Assembly: GCA_037447655.1 (NCBI GenBank)
Contig: JBBHKE010002126.1
Coordinates: forward strand, 41,422-105,421
DNA from: Zygnema cylindricum
Lineage: Eukaryota > Streptophyta > Zygnematophyceae > Zygnematales > Zygnemataceae
Length of the DNA stretch: 64,000 bases
Reading direction: 5' to 3'
Position 1 is the stretch's first letter; each line of letters begins with the position of its first letter. The notes beneath the pieces were generated by a model. The model was not told the origin of the DNA, searched no databases, and saw only the letters and a program-made list of their open reading frames with translations. Below, in pieces: positions 26,401 to 37,899 of the stretch. The position numbers and the translations under genes were made by a program.

Positions 26401-27890
26401 TGGTACCTAAAGTACACAAACTGTTAATGATAACAAGAATTGTGACCTAAATTACACAAACTCTTAGCGATAACAAGAATTGTTACCTAAGTTACAAAAA
26501 TTATTAACAGTAACAAGAATTGTTGCCTAAATTACACAAACAGTTAGCAATAACAGGAATTGTTATCTAAATTACACAAACTGTTTGCGCTTACAGGAAT
26601 TGTTATCTAATTTACACAAATTGTTAGCGATAACAAGAATTGTTTCCTAAATTACCCAAACAGTTAGGGATAACAAGAATTGGTACCTAAAGTACAAAAA
26701 CAATTAGCAAATAACAATAATTGTGACCTAAATTACACAAACTGTTAGCGATAACAAGAATTGTTACCTAAATTACACAAACAGTTAGCGATAAAAAGAA
26801 TTGTTTCCTATATTACACAAATTGTTAGCGATAAAAAGAATTGTAACCTAAATTACACAAACAGTATGCAATAACAAGAATTGTTACCTAAATTAACCAA
26901 ACAGTTAGCAATAACAAGAATTGTTATCAAAATTACACAAACAGTTTGCGCTTACAGAAATTGTTACCTTATTTACACAAACTGTTAACGATAACAAGAA
27001 TTGTTACCTAAATTACACAAACAGTTAGCGATAACAAGAATTCTGACCTAAATTACACAAAGTGGAGCGATAACAAGAATTGTTACCTAAATTACAAAAA
27101 CTGTTAGCGATAACAAGAATTGTTGCCTAAATTACACAACAGTTAGCGATAACACGAATTGGTACCTAAAGTACACAAACTGTTAGCGATAACAAGAATT
27201 GTGACGTAAATTACACAAACTCTTAGCAATAACATGAATTGTTACCTAAATTTCAAAGATTATTAACAATAAGAAGAATTGTTGCCTAAATTACACAAAC
27301 AGTTAGCAATAACAGGAATTGTAATCTAAATTACACAAACTGTTTGCGCTTACAGGAAAGGTTATCTAACTTACACAAATTGTAAGCAATAACAAGAATT
27401 GTTACATAAATTACATAAACAGTTAGCGATAACAAAAATTGTTTCCAAAATTACTTAAACGGTTAGCGATAACAATAATTGTGACCTAAATTACACAAAC
27501 AGTTAGCAATAACAAGAATTGTTACCTAAATTGCACAAACTGTTAGCGATAACAAGAATTGTTACCTAAATTACACAAACAGTTAGCGATAAAAAGAATT
27601 GTTTCCTAAATTACACAAACTGTTAGCGATAACAAGAATTGTTACCTAAATTACACAAACGGTTAGCGATAACAAGAATTGTTACCTAAATTAACCAAAC
27701 AGTTAGCGATAACAAAAATTGTTACCTATATTACACAAATTGTTAGCGATAACAAGAATTGTTACTTAAACTACCCAAATTGTTAGCGATAACAAGAATT
27801 TTTACCTAAATTAACCAAACAGTTAGCGATAACAAGAATTGTTATTTAAATTACACAAACTATTTGCGCTTACAAAAATTGTTACCTAAA
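23500..27890 (+). repeat. Satellite domain marked by TTTGCGCTTACA units
   Basis: A diagnostic unit variant (TTTGCGCTTACA, often followed by TTACCTTACTTACACAAACTG) occurs about eleven times between roughly 23500 and 27870 and almost nowhere else in the window. Within it a 43-unit block is duplicated: the AATTGCACAAA unit is at 25811 and 27531, exactly 1,720 bp apart, with matching flanks from about 25690-26170 and 27430-27890. Confidence 0.75.
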
Positions 27891-28879
27891 TTACAAAAAC
27901 TGTTAGCGATAACAAGAATTGTGACCTAAATTACACAAACTGTTAGCGATAACAAGAATTGTTACCTAAATTACAAAAACTCTTAGGTATAACAAGAATT
28001 GTTACCTAAATTACACAAACTGTTAGCGATAACAAGAATCGTTTTCTGAATTACACAAACGGTTAGCGATAGCAAGAATTGTAACCTAAATTACACAAAT
28101 TGTTAGCATTAACAAGGACTTTTACCTAAATTACACAAATAGTTAGGGATAACAAGATTTGTTACGTAAATTACACAAATTGTTAGTGATAACAAAAATT
28201 GTTAACTAAATTACACAAATTGTTAGCATTAACAAGAATTGTTAAGTAAATTCCAAAAACAATTAGCGATAACAAGAATTGTTACCTAAATTACACAAAC
28301 TGTTAGTAATAACAAGAATTGTTACCTAAATTACACAAGTTATTAGCGATAACAAGAATTGTTACCTAAATTACAAAAACAGTTAGCGATAACAAGAATT
28401 TTTACCTAAATTACACAAACAGTTAACGATAACACAATTTGTCACCTAAATTACACAAACTGTTAGCGATAATAAGATTTGTAACCTAAATTACACAAGT
28501 TGTTAGCATTAACAAGAATTGTTACCTAAATTACACAAACTGTTTGCTATAACAAAAATTGTTACCTAAATTACAGAAAGTGTTAGCGATAAAAAGAATT
28601 GTTACCTAAATTACAAAAATAGTTAGCGATAACAAGAATTGTTACTTAAATTACACAACTTGTTAGCGATAAGACGAATTGTTACCTAAATTACACAAAC
28701 TATTAGCAATAACAAGAATTGTTACCTAAATTACAAAAACAGTTAGCGATAAAAAGAATTGTTACCTAAATTACAAAAACAGTTAGTGATAACAAGAATT
28801 GTTACCTAAATTACACAAACTGTTAGCAATAACAATAATTGTTACCTAAATTACACAAACAGTTAGCGATATCAAGAAT

Positions 28880-31800
28880 TGTTACCTAAATTAAACTAAT
28901 AATTAACGATAACACAAATTGTCACCTAAATTACACATACTGTTAGCGATAATAAGAATTCTAACCTAAATTACACAAATTGTTAGCATTAACAAAAATT
29001 GTCACCTAAATTACACAAACTGTTAGCGATAACAAAAATTGTTACCTAAATTACAAAAACAGTTAGCGATAACAACAATTGTTACCTAAATTACACAAAC
29101 AGTTAGCGATAACAAGAATTGTAACCTAAATTACACAAACAGTTAGCGATAACAATAATTGTTACCTAAATTACACAAACAGTTAGCGATATCAAGAATT
29201 GTTACCTAAATTACACAAACAGTTAGCGATAACAAGAATTGATGCCTATATTACACAAACAGTTAGCGATAACAAGAATTGTTACCTATATTACACAAAC
29301 AGTTAGCGATAACAAGAATTTTTACCTAAATTACACAAACAGTTAACGATAACACAATTTGTCACCTAAATTACACAAACTGTTAGCATTAACAAGAATT
29401 GTTACCTAAATTACACAAATTGTTTGGGATAACAAAAATTGTTACCTAAATTACAGAAACAGTGAACGATAACAAAAATTGTTACCTAAATTACAAAAAC
29501 TGTTAGCGATAAAAAGAATTGTTACCTAAATTACAAAAATAGTTAGCGATAACAAAAATTGTTACTTAAATTACACAACTTGTTAGCGATAACAAGAATT
29601 GTTACCTAAATTACAAAAACTGTTTGCGATAAAAAGAATTGTTACCTAAATTCCAAAAACTGTTAGCAATTACAAGAATTTTTACTTAAATTACACAAAC
29701 TGTTAGCGATAAAATGAATTGTTTCCTAAATTACACAAACGAATAGCGATAACAGGAATTGGTACCTAAAGTACACCAACAGTTAGCGATAACAAGAATT
29801 ATTACCTAAACTACACAAATAGTTAGCGATAACAAGAATCGTTACCTAAATTACACAAACAGTTAGCGATAACAAATTTTCTTTCCTAAATTACACATAC
29901 AGTTAGCGATAAAATGAATTGTTACCTAAATTACAAAAACAGTTAGCGATAACAACATTTGTTACCTAAATTACACAAACGGTTAGCGATAACAAGAATT
30001 TTAACCTAAATTACATAAACAGTTAGCGATAACAATAATTGTAACCTAAATTACACAAACAGTTAGCGATAACAAGAATCGTTACCTAAATTACACAAAC
30101 AGTTAGCGATAACAAGAATTCTTACCTAAATTACACATACAGTTAGCGATAACAAGAATTATTACCTAAACTACACAAATAGTTAGCGATAACAATAATT
30201 GTTTCCTAAATTACGCAAACGGTTAGCGATAACAAGAATTGGAACCTAAAGTACACTAACACTTAGCAATAACAAGAATTGTTACCTAAATTACACAACT
30301 TGTTAGCGATAAAAAGAATTGTTACCTAAATTACACAAACAGTTAGCAATAACAAGAATTGTTACCTAAATTACAAAAACTGTTAGCGATAAAAAGAATT
30401 GTTACCTAAATTACAAAAACAGTTAGTGATAACAAGAATTGTTACATAAATTACAAAAACTGTTAGCAATAACAAGAATTGTTACCTAAATTACACAAAC
30501 TATTAGTAATAACAAAAATTGTTACCTAAATTTAACAACCTATTAGCTATAACAAGAATTGTAACCTATATTACAAAAACAGTTAGCGATAACAAGAATT
30601 GTTACCTAAATTAAACTAACAGTTAATGATAACACAAATTGTCACCTAAATTACACATACTGTTAGCGATAATAAGAATTGTAACCTAAATTACACAAAT
30701 TGTTAGCGATAACAACAATTGTTACCTAAATTACACAAATTGTTAGCGATAACAAGAATTGTAACCTAAATTACACAAACAGTTAGCGATAACAATAATT
30801 GTTACCTAAATTACACAAACAGTTAGCGATAACAAGAATTGATACCTAAATTACACAAACAGTTAGCGATAACAAGAATTGTTACCTATATTACACAAAC
30901 AGTTAGCGATATCAAAAATTGTTACCTATATTACACAAATAGTTCGCGATAACAAGAATTGTTACCTAAATTACACAAATTGTTAGCGATAACACGAATT
31001 GTTACCTAAATTACACAAACATTAGCGATAACAAGAATTGTTACCTAAATTACAAAACCAGTTGACGATAACAAGAATTGGTACCTAAATTACACAAACA
31101 GTTAGCGATAACAAAAATTGTTACCTAAATTACACAAACAGTTAGCGATAACAATAATTGTTACCTAAATTACACAAACAGTTAGCGATAATAAGAATTG
31201 TAACCTAAATTACACAAATTGTTAGCGATAACAACAATTGTTACCTAAATTACACAAACACTTAACGATAACAAGAATTGTTACCAAAATTACACAAACT
31301 GTTAGCGATAACAAGAATTATTACCTAAATAACACAAACAATTAGCGATAACAAGAATTGTTACCTAAATTACACAAACAGTTAGCGATAACAAAAATTG
31401 TTACCTAAATTACACAAACTTTTAACGATAACAAGAATTTTCACCTAAATTACACAAACAGTTAGCGATAACAAGAATTGTTACCTAAATTACACAAATT
31501 GTTAGCGATAACACGAATTGTTACCTAAATTACACAAACATTAGCGATAACAAGAATTGTTACCTAAATTACAAAACCAGTTGACGATAACAAGAATTGT
31601 TACCTAAATTACACAAACAGTTAGCGATAACAAAAATTGTTACCTAAATTACACAAACAGTTAGCGATAACAATAATTGTTACCTAAATTACACAAACAG
31701 TTAGCGATAACAAGAATTGTTACCTAAATTACACAAATTGTTAGCGATAACAAGAATTGTTACCTAAATTACACAACTGCTAGCGATAATAAAAATTGTT

Positions 31801-33910
31801 ACCTAAATTACACAAAGTGTTAACGATAACAAGAATTCTAACGTTAATTACACAAATTGTTTGCATTAATAAAAATTGTTACCTAAATTACACAAAATGA
31901 TAGGGTTAATAGGAATTGTTACATAAAATACACAAACTGTTAGCGATAACAAGAATTGTAACCTAAAATACACAAATTGTTAGCATTAACAAGAGTTTTT
32001 ACCTAAATTACACAAACAGTTAGCGATAACAAGAATTGTTACCTAAATTACACAAATTGTTAGCGAATACAAAAATTGTTCCCTAAATTACACAAATTGT
32101 TAGCATTAACAAGAATTGTTACCTAAATTCCAAAAACAATTAGCGATAACAAGAATTGTTACCTAAATTACACAAATTTTTAACGATAACAATAATTGTT
32201 ACCAAAATTACAAAAATTGTTAGCGATAAAAATAATTGTTACCTAAATTACAAAAACAGTTAGCGAAAACAATAACTGTTACCTAAATTACACAAATTGT
32301 TAGCACTAACAAGAATTGTTACCTATATTACACAAACTGTTAGCGATAACAAGAATTGTTACCTAAATTACACAAACTGTTAGTAATAACAATAATTGTT
32401 ACCTAAATTACACAAACTATTAGCTATAACAAGAATTGTAACCTATATTACAAAAACAGTTAGCGATAACAAGAATTGTTACCTAAATTAAACTTACAGT
32501 TAACGATAACACAAATTGTCACCTAAATTACACATACTGTTAGCGATAATAAAAATTGTAACCTAAATTACACAAATTGTTAGCGATAACAACAATTGTT
32601 ACCTAAATTACACAAATTGTTAGCGATAACAAGAATTGTAACCTAAATTACACAAACAGTTAGCGATAACAAGAATTGTTACCTAAATTACACAAACAGT
32701 TAGCGATAACAAGAATTGTTACCTAAATTACACAAACAGTTAGCGATAACAAGAATTGTTACCTAAATTACACAAACAGTTAGCGATAACAAGAATTGTT
32801 ACCTAAATTACACAAACAGTTAGCGATAACAAGAATTGTTACCTTAATTACAAAAACAGTTAGCGATAACAAGAATTGTTACCTAAATTACACAAACACT
32901 TAGCGATAACAAGAATTGTTACCTATATTACACAAACAATTAGCGATAACAATAATTGTTACCTAAATTACACAAACTGTTAGCGAAAACGAGAATTTTT
33001 ACCTAAAATACACAAACAGGTAGCGATAACAAGAATTGTTACCTAAATTACAAAAAATGTTAGAGATAACAAGAATTGTTACCTAAATTAGACAAACTGT
33101 TAGCGATAACAACAATTCTTACCTAAATTACACAAACAGTTAGCGAAAAAAAGAATTGTTTCCTAAATTACAAAAACGGTTAGCGATAACAGGAATTGGT
33201 ACCTAAAGTACACTAATAGTTAGCGATAACAGGAATTGGTACCTAAATTACACAAAAAGTTAGCAATAACAAGAATTGTGACCTAAATTACACAAACTCT
33301 TAGCGATAACAAGAATTATTACCTAAATTACAAAAATTGTTAGCGTTAACAATAATTGTTACCTACATTACACAAACTGTTAGAGATAACAAGAATTGTT
33401 ACCTAAATTACACAAACAGTTAGCGATAGCAAGAATTGTAACCTAAATTACACAAATTGTTAGCATTAACAAGAATTGTGACCTAAATTACACAAACTCT
33501 TAGCGATAACAAGAATTATTACCTAACTTACACAAAAGGTTAATGTTAACAAGAATTGTTACCTAAATTACAAAAACAGTTAGCGATAACAAGAATTGTT
33601 ACCTAAATTTCACAAATTGTTAGCGATAAAAAGAATTGTTACCTAAATTACAAAAACAGTTAGCGAAAACAATAACTGTTACCTAAATTACACAAATTGT
33701 TAGCACTAACAAGAATTGTTACCTATATTACACAAACTCTTAGCGATAACAAGAATTGTTACCTAAATTACACAAACTATTAGCTATAACAAGAATTGTA
33801 ACCTATATTACAAAAACAGTTAGCGATAAAAAGAATTGTTACCTAAATTAAACTAACAGTTAACGATAACACAAATTGTCACCTAAATTACACATACTGT
33901 TAGCAATAAC
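28880..33910 (+). repeat. Higher-order repeat series, TTAAAC marker
   Basis: A distinctive run of two to three units (AATTAAACTAA, then ACACAAATTGTCACC, then ACACATACTG) occurs with its start at 28891, 30611, 32488 and 33848. The intervals are 1,720, 1,877 and 1,360 bp (43, about 47 and 34 units), so one multi-unit block was amplified and then changed in length by gain or loss of whole units. Confidence 0.78.
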
Positions 33911-35915
33911 TAAAATTTTAACATAAATTACACAAATTGTTAGCGATAACAACAATTGTTACCTAAATTACACAAATTGTTTGCATTAACAAGGATTTTT
34001 ACCTAAATTACACAAACAGTTAGGGATAACAAGAATTGTTACGTAAATTACACAAACTGTTAGCGATAACAAGAATTGTTACCTAAATAACACAAATTGT
34101 TAACGATAACAAGAATTGTTACCTAAATTACAAAAACAGATAGCGATAACAAGAATTGTTACCTAAATTACACAAATTGTTAGCGATAACAAGAATTGTT
34201 ACCTAATTTAGACAAAGTGTTAGCGATAACAAGAATTGTAACCTAAATCACAAAAACTGTTAGCGATAACAACAATTCTAACCTAAATTACACAAACAGT
34301 TAATGATAACACAATTTGTCACCTAAATTACACAAAGTGTTAGCGATAACAAGAATTGTTACCTAAATTACACAAACTGTTAGCGATAACAAAAAATGGT
34401 ACCTAAATTATACAAACAGTTAGCGATAACAAGAATTGTTACCTTAGTTACAAAAACTGTTAGCGATAAAAAGAATTGTCACCTAAATGACAAAAACACT
34501 TAGCGATAACAAGAATTGTTACGTAAATTACACAAATTGTTTGCAATAACAGGAATTGTTACCTAAATTACACAAACTGTTAGAAATAACAATAATTGTT
34601 ACCTAAATTACACAAACTATTAGCATAACAAGAATTGTTACCTAAATTACAAAAACTGTTAGCGATAAAATGAATTGTTACCTAAATTACAAAAACAGTT
34701 AGCGATACCAAGAATTGTTACCTAAATTACAAAAACTGTTAGCAATAACAAGAATTGTTACCTAAATTACACAAACTATTAGCTATAACAAGAATTGTTA
34801 CCTGAATTACAAAAACAGTAAGCGATAACAATAATTGTTACCTAAATTACAAAAACAGTTAACGATAACACAAATTGTCACCTAAATTACAGAAACTGTT
34901 AGCGATTATAAGAATTGTAACCTAAATTACACAAACTGTTAGCGATAACAAAAACTGTTACCTAAATTACAAAAACAATTAGCCATAACGGGAATTGTTA
35001 CCTAAATCACACAAACAATTAGCCATAACAAGAATTGTAACCTAAATTACACAACAGTTAGCATTAACAAGAATGTTACCTAAATTTCACAAATTGTTAG
35101 CGATAACAAGAATTGTTTCCTAAATTACACAAACAGTTAGTGATAACAAAAATTGTTACCTAAATATCACAAACAATTAGCGAGAACAAGAATTGTTACA
35201 TAAATAACAAATACAGTTAGCAATAAGAAGAATTGTTATCTAAATTACACAAACTGTTAGCGATAACAAGAATTGTTACCTAAACTTCACAAACAGTTAG
35301 CGATAACAAGAATTGTTACCTAAATTACACAAATTGTTAGCGATAACAAGAATTGTAACCTAAATTAGATAAACAGTTACCGATAACAAGAATTGTTACC
35401 TAAATTACACAAATTGTAAGCGATAACAAGAATTGTTACCTAAATTACACAAACAGTTAGCGATAACAAAAATTGTTATCTAAATTACACAAACTGTTAG
35501 CGATAACAAGAATTGTTCCCTAATTTACACAAATAGTTAGCGATAACAAAATTGTTACCTAAATTACACAAACATTTAGGAATAACAAGAATTGTTACCT
35601 AAATTTCACAAATTGTTAGCGATAACAAGAATTGTTACCTAAATTACACAAACAATTAGCGATAACAATAATTGTTACCTAAATTACACAAACAGTTATT
35701 GATAACAATAATTGATACCTAAATTACACAAATTGTAAGCGATAACAAGAATTGTTACCTAAATTACACAAACAGTTAGCATTAACAAGAATTGTTTCCT
35801 AAATTACACAAACTGTTAACGATAACAAGAATTCTAACCTTAATTACACAAATTATTTGCATTAATAAAAATTGTAACCTAAATTACACAAACTGTTAGC
35901 GATAACAAGAATTGT

Positions 35916-35920
35916 TACCT
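35916..35920 (+). repeat. Target-site duplication TACCT, left copy
   Basis: TACCT directly before the 5' LTR of element 2 is repeated at 42173-42177 directly after the 3' LTR. Excising the element plus one copy restores GTTACCTAAATTAC, a normal unit. Confidence 0.93.
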
Positions 35921-36075
35921 TGTTGAAAAGAGGTAATTAATAGTTCACTTCCCTATTTTAGTTTTGTTTTAAAGAAAGAGAGTGAGGATCAAAGGCGCGC
36001 CATGGCTGCCGCCATATTTAGAAAGTGGCAGTTTTTGCAGCTAAGGGTATTTTGGATAAAATGATGCCTAAGTCT

Positions 36076-36136
36076 AGATTTGAACCTGTGACCTCTAGAC
36101 TCTTTATAGCCTAACGCCTTAACCATTAAGGCGTTA
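36076..36136 (-). promoter_or_regulatory. tRNA-like A/B box pair and palindrome in LTR
   Basis: Read on the minus strand, TGGTTAAGGCG (36115-36125) matches a Pol III A box of the Leu/Ser tRNA type, and GGTTCAAATCT (36076-36086) matches a B box, 28 bases apart. The A box is embedded in a perfect palindrome of two 11-bp arms (TAACGCCTTAA) around CCA at 36112-36136. A second inverted repeat (GTCTAGA) surrounds the B box. No complete tRNA fold or acceptor stem is apparent, so this is a tRNA-derived fragment rather than a gene. The 3' LTR copy keeps the palindrome but has a mutated B box. Confidence 0.5.
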
Positions 36137-36336
36137 CGAAACGATACACGTGACGGGTTTCATAAATATATAAACATTAACGAAACAGCTAATTAACAGC
36201 AGACTAACCAAAATGAGCAATTTCTGCATGAACGCGAATCTGAACCGTGTAAAATATGTTTTGATCGGACGGCCGGCATTAAAGCCGCCACTCGAAGTGA
36301 GCTTTTCGGCGGCATACGGATATAGCGTCACGCGGT

Positions 36337-36346
36337 GCCACGTGGC
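36337..36346 (+). promoter_or_regulatory. G-box palindrome in U3, element 2
   Basis: GCCACGTGGC is a perfect 10-bp palindrome, kept in the 3' LTR (41699-41708) although surrounding sites have mutated. In plants this is the G-box bound by bZIP and bHLH factors. It lies about 240 bases upstream of the TATA box. Function is inferred from the motif only. Confidence 0.4.
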
Positions 36347-36581
36347 GCCACATTATTTGATACCGGAGAAGATGGGAGGAGGAACCATGGCTTCTGATTT
36401 GACAGGTGTCACCTTGTAGACCTTGTCGTACAATGGTCGTACAATAAGTACATCGCCCATTGTACCTCCTTCTACATTATAGTGTTCCTATTGGACTAGG
36501 GTTTTGAAGTAGGTAGTCGTGAGTAGGCAGACCGAGATTTAGTAATATTTAGGTACCTCTCTCTCTAAGAGAGCTTGTAAC

Positions 36582-36588
36582 TATAAAG
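36582..36588 (+). promoter_or_regulatory. TATA box in 5' LTR, element 2
   Basis: TATAAAG, preceded by a CT-rich stretch (CTCTCTCTAAGAGAG), is preserved at 41944-41950 in the 3' LTR. Transcription would begin near 36615, leaving about 195 bases of R-U5. Confidence 0.5.
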
Positions 36589-36791
36589 GTCATCTTTGAC
36601 CAACCATAACTTACTGCTCAGGGGAGTAAATTCATTGATTCTTTTTGCGTTTAACTCAAGGGAGTCTTGTCCTCACAACGTTGAGGGTGGTGAGAATATT
36701 TGTGTGCCTGGGCGGCGCTTATTCAGCGGGAAAGTAGAAGGGGCAAATATTATCCTAGAGGCTTTACATAGGCTGCTCATTCTGTGGGTAA

Positions 36792-37785
36792 ATGGAGACC
36801 ACATAATTTCGGGTTATGGGCCCACCCTCTGGGGTGCCCATATTTGATGAATCAGACTTTCTTTATTGGGAAATGATGATGGAGGGAGAACTATTTGAGA
36901 AGCATCTATGGGGGGCATAGTGTCTGGACAAATTTGATGCCCACCTCTACCTGGGTTTGGAGGGACACGTTTTTCTGGCACCTCCGCCTTTACAGTATGT
37001 AGAACAGCTGTCACCATCACCGAGGATGAAGATGAGGAAAGAGAGGAGATTTTCATGGAAGGAGAAAAGGGAGGAGTTGCAACTCAAATGACACCATTGC
37101 CGAAGGCGATACCGGCAGCAGCACCACCAAAAACGGCGACAAGGGTTCAGACCGAAAGATCAGAGTATGAAAAGTGGAACTACAAAGACAAGGTTTCTAA
37201 GCTCTTAATTCTTATAAGTGTAGCAAAGGGCATTGCCATTCCCCTTATGCATGTCAAATCTTCAACTCAGATTTGGATATCACTAGTTAACAAATATAAG
37301 AGTGGATCATTGTAATAACAACTGTTGGCCGAAAATAAGATTGCAGCTTATACTTATAAAGGAGGAAGTATGAATAATTATTGCAATGATTAAGGAGCAT
37401 TATTTGGAGAGTTAGAGAGTGCAGGTAACTCATGGTCCAAGAGACAAAGAGTGAACACATTAATGATGAAACTACCTGAAGAGTATGAGAATATCACTAA
37501 CCTATTGCAGGACATGGGAGATAGCAATTGGAATTGGGATGACACAGTGGGATTGATTTTAGTGAAAGAAAGCACCATTGAGCTTAGGTGAGGGAGTCCA
37601 AGTGTTCAAGCATTGTTTGCAAGAGCTGATTGGCGGAAGCGTGATGAGGAGAGAGGGAAAGATCCCTATCGAAACTTTGGTGGAAGAGGACAAGGAGGTG
37701 GGAGATTTGATAGACAGGGGAGAGGAACATCTCCAGGGGGATTATGTCACTTCTGCAACAAATCGGACACTATATGGCAGATTGT
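36792..37785 (+). pseudogene. gag: gag remnant, element 2 (start in LTR, zinc knuckle broken)
   Basis: The start codon at 36792 lies in the LTR and is followed in frame by GPPSGVPIFD and FLYWE just past the LTR boundary, paralleling element 1. The frame meets TAA at 36804-36806 in this LTR; the 3' LTR copy (ATG 42153) has no stop there. It meets a TAG again near 36918. Later gag sequence is scattered over frames: 37055-37315 carries a helical capsid-like stretch, and RVNTLMMKLPEEYENI lies near 37450-37500. A Gly/Arg-rich segment (about 37670-37735) leads to a CCHC zinc knuckle at 37745-37785. This has all four ligands if one base lost near 37765 is allowed for, and it is frameshifted as it stands. 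Confidence 0.75.
36812..36826 (+). other. Primer-binding site for initiator tRNA-Met anticodon arm, element 2
   Basis: GGTTATGGGCCCACC follows the LTR end immediately. Its complement, GGTGGGCCCATAACC, is the anticodon stem-loop of eukaryotic initiator tRNA-Met, including anticodon CAT, and extends into the stem where, from memory, plant tRNAs have GGTGGG and animal ones GCTGGG. Drosophila copia and yeast Ty5 prime in this way from a tRNA half cut in the anticodon loop. The site is also coding (VMGPP of gag). Confidence 0.78.
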
Positions 37786-37899
37786 GTCAAACTTGTAGAT
37801 CTTCGACTGAAAGATGGTCAAGGAACCTTAAGGGATGGAGGAAAGAAAAAGGCTTTCTTGACTCAAGTTCATAATGAGGAAGTGGAAGGAAAAACTGAA

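Larger units (their letters stand above)
6005..35920 (+). repeat. 40-bp satellite, central block (about 750 units)
   Basis: An uninterrupted head-to-tail array, about 30% G+C by the consensus, with no gene. The unit core is GTTAGCGATAACAAGAATTG followed by TTACCTAAATTACAC and AAACA or AAATT. Units are mostly exactly 40 bp, so the phase repeats every 120 bases, with occasional 1-16 bp indels. Common variants are GCAATAAC and GTGATAAC (CpG loss), GCATTAAC, TTACCTTAATTA, AAATTG versus AAACAG spacers, and GATAAAAAG. All units point the same way; no inversion was seen. Stops in all frames rule out coding. Higher-order structure is listed separately. Confidence 0.97.
35921..36811 (+). repeat. 5' LTR of copia element 2
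   Basis: 891 bp starting TGTTG. The end is set by the partner LTR, which ends TTTCA; here the last base reads G (TTTCG). It contains a tRNA-like Pol III box pair on the minus strand over a 25-bp palindrome (36076-36136), a perfect G-box palindrome (36337-36346), an inverted repeat GTACAATGG/CCATTGTAC (36428-36436, 36457-36465), a pyrimidine-rich stretch and a TATA box (36582-36588). A short coding start (ATG at 36792) lies 20 bases from the end, but in this copy its fifth codon is TAA (36804-36806). Confidence 0.93.

Noticed and set aside
6005-35920. CRISPR-like array of regular direct repeats
   Set aside because: The whole 40-bp unit repeats with no alternation of conserved repeat and unique spacer, and the context is eukaryotic retrotransposons. 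This is a satellite.
36064-36140. A complete tRNA gene on the minus strand
   Set aside because: Only the A and B boxes match. The acceptor stem, a proper T stem and an anticodon arm cannot be folded convincingly, and the 3' LTR copy has a damaged B box.
36134-36419. Short ORFs on both strands inside the element 2 LTR, also at 41490-41693
   Set aside because: They overlap palindromic and promoter-like LTR sequence, have no recognisable domain, and change length between the two LTRs.
36812-36826. Self-priming of Tf1 type using the RNA 5' end
   Set aside because: No complement of the primer-binding site was seen near the expected transcript start in the LTRs, whereas the initiator tRNA-Met anticodon arm fits exactly.
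37055-37874. Small independent genes (37055-37315, 37578-37874)
   Set aside because: Their sequence and position match capsid and zinc-knuckle parts of gag between the LTR and protease; they are frame fragments of one dead gag.
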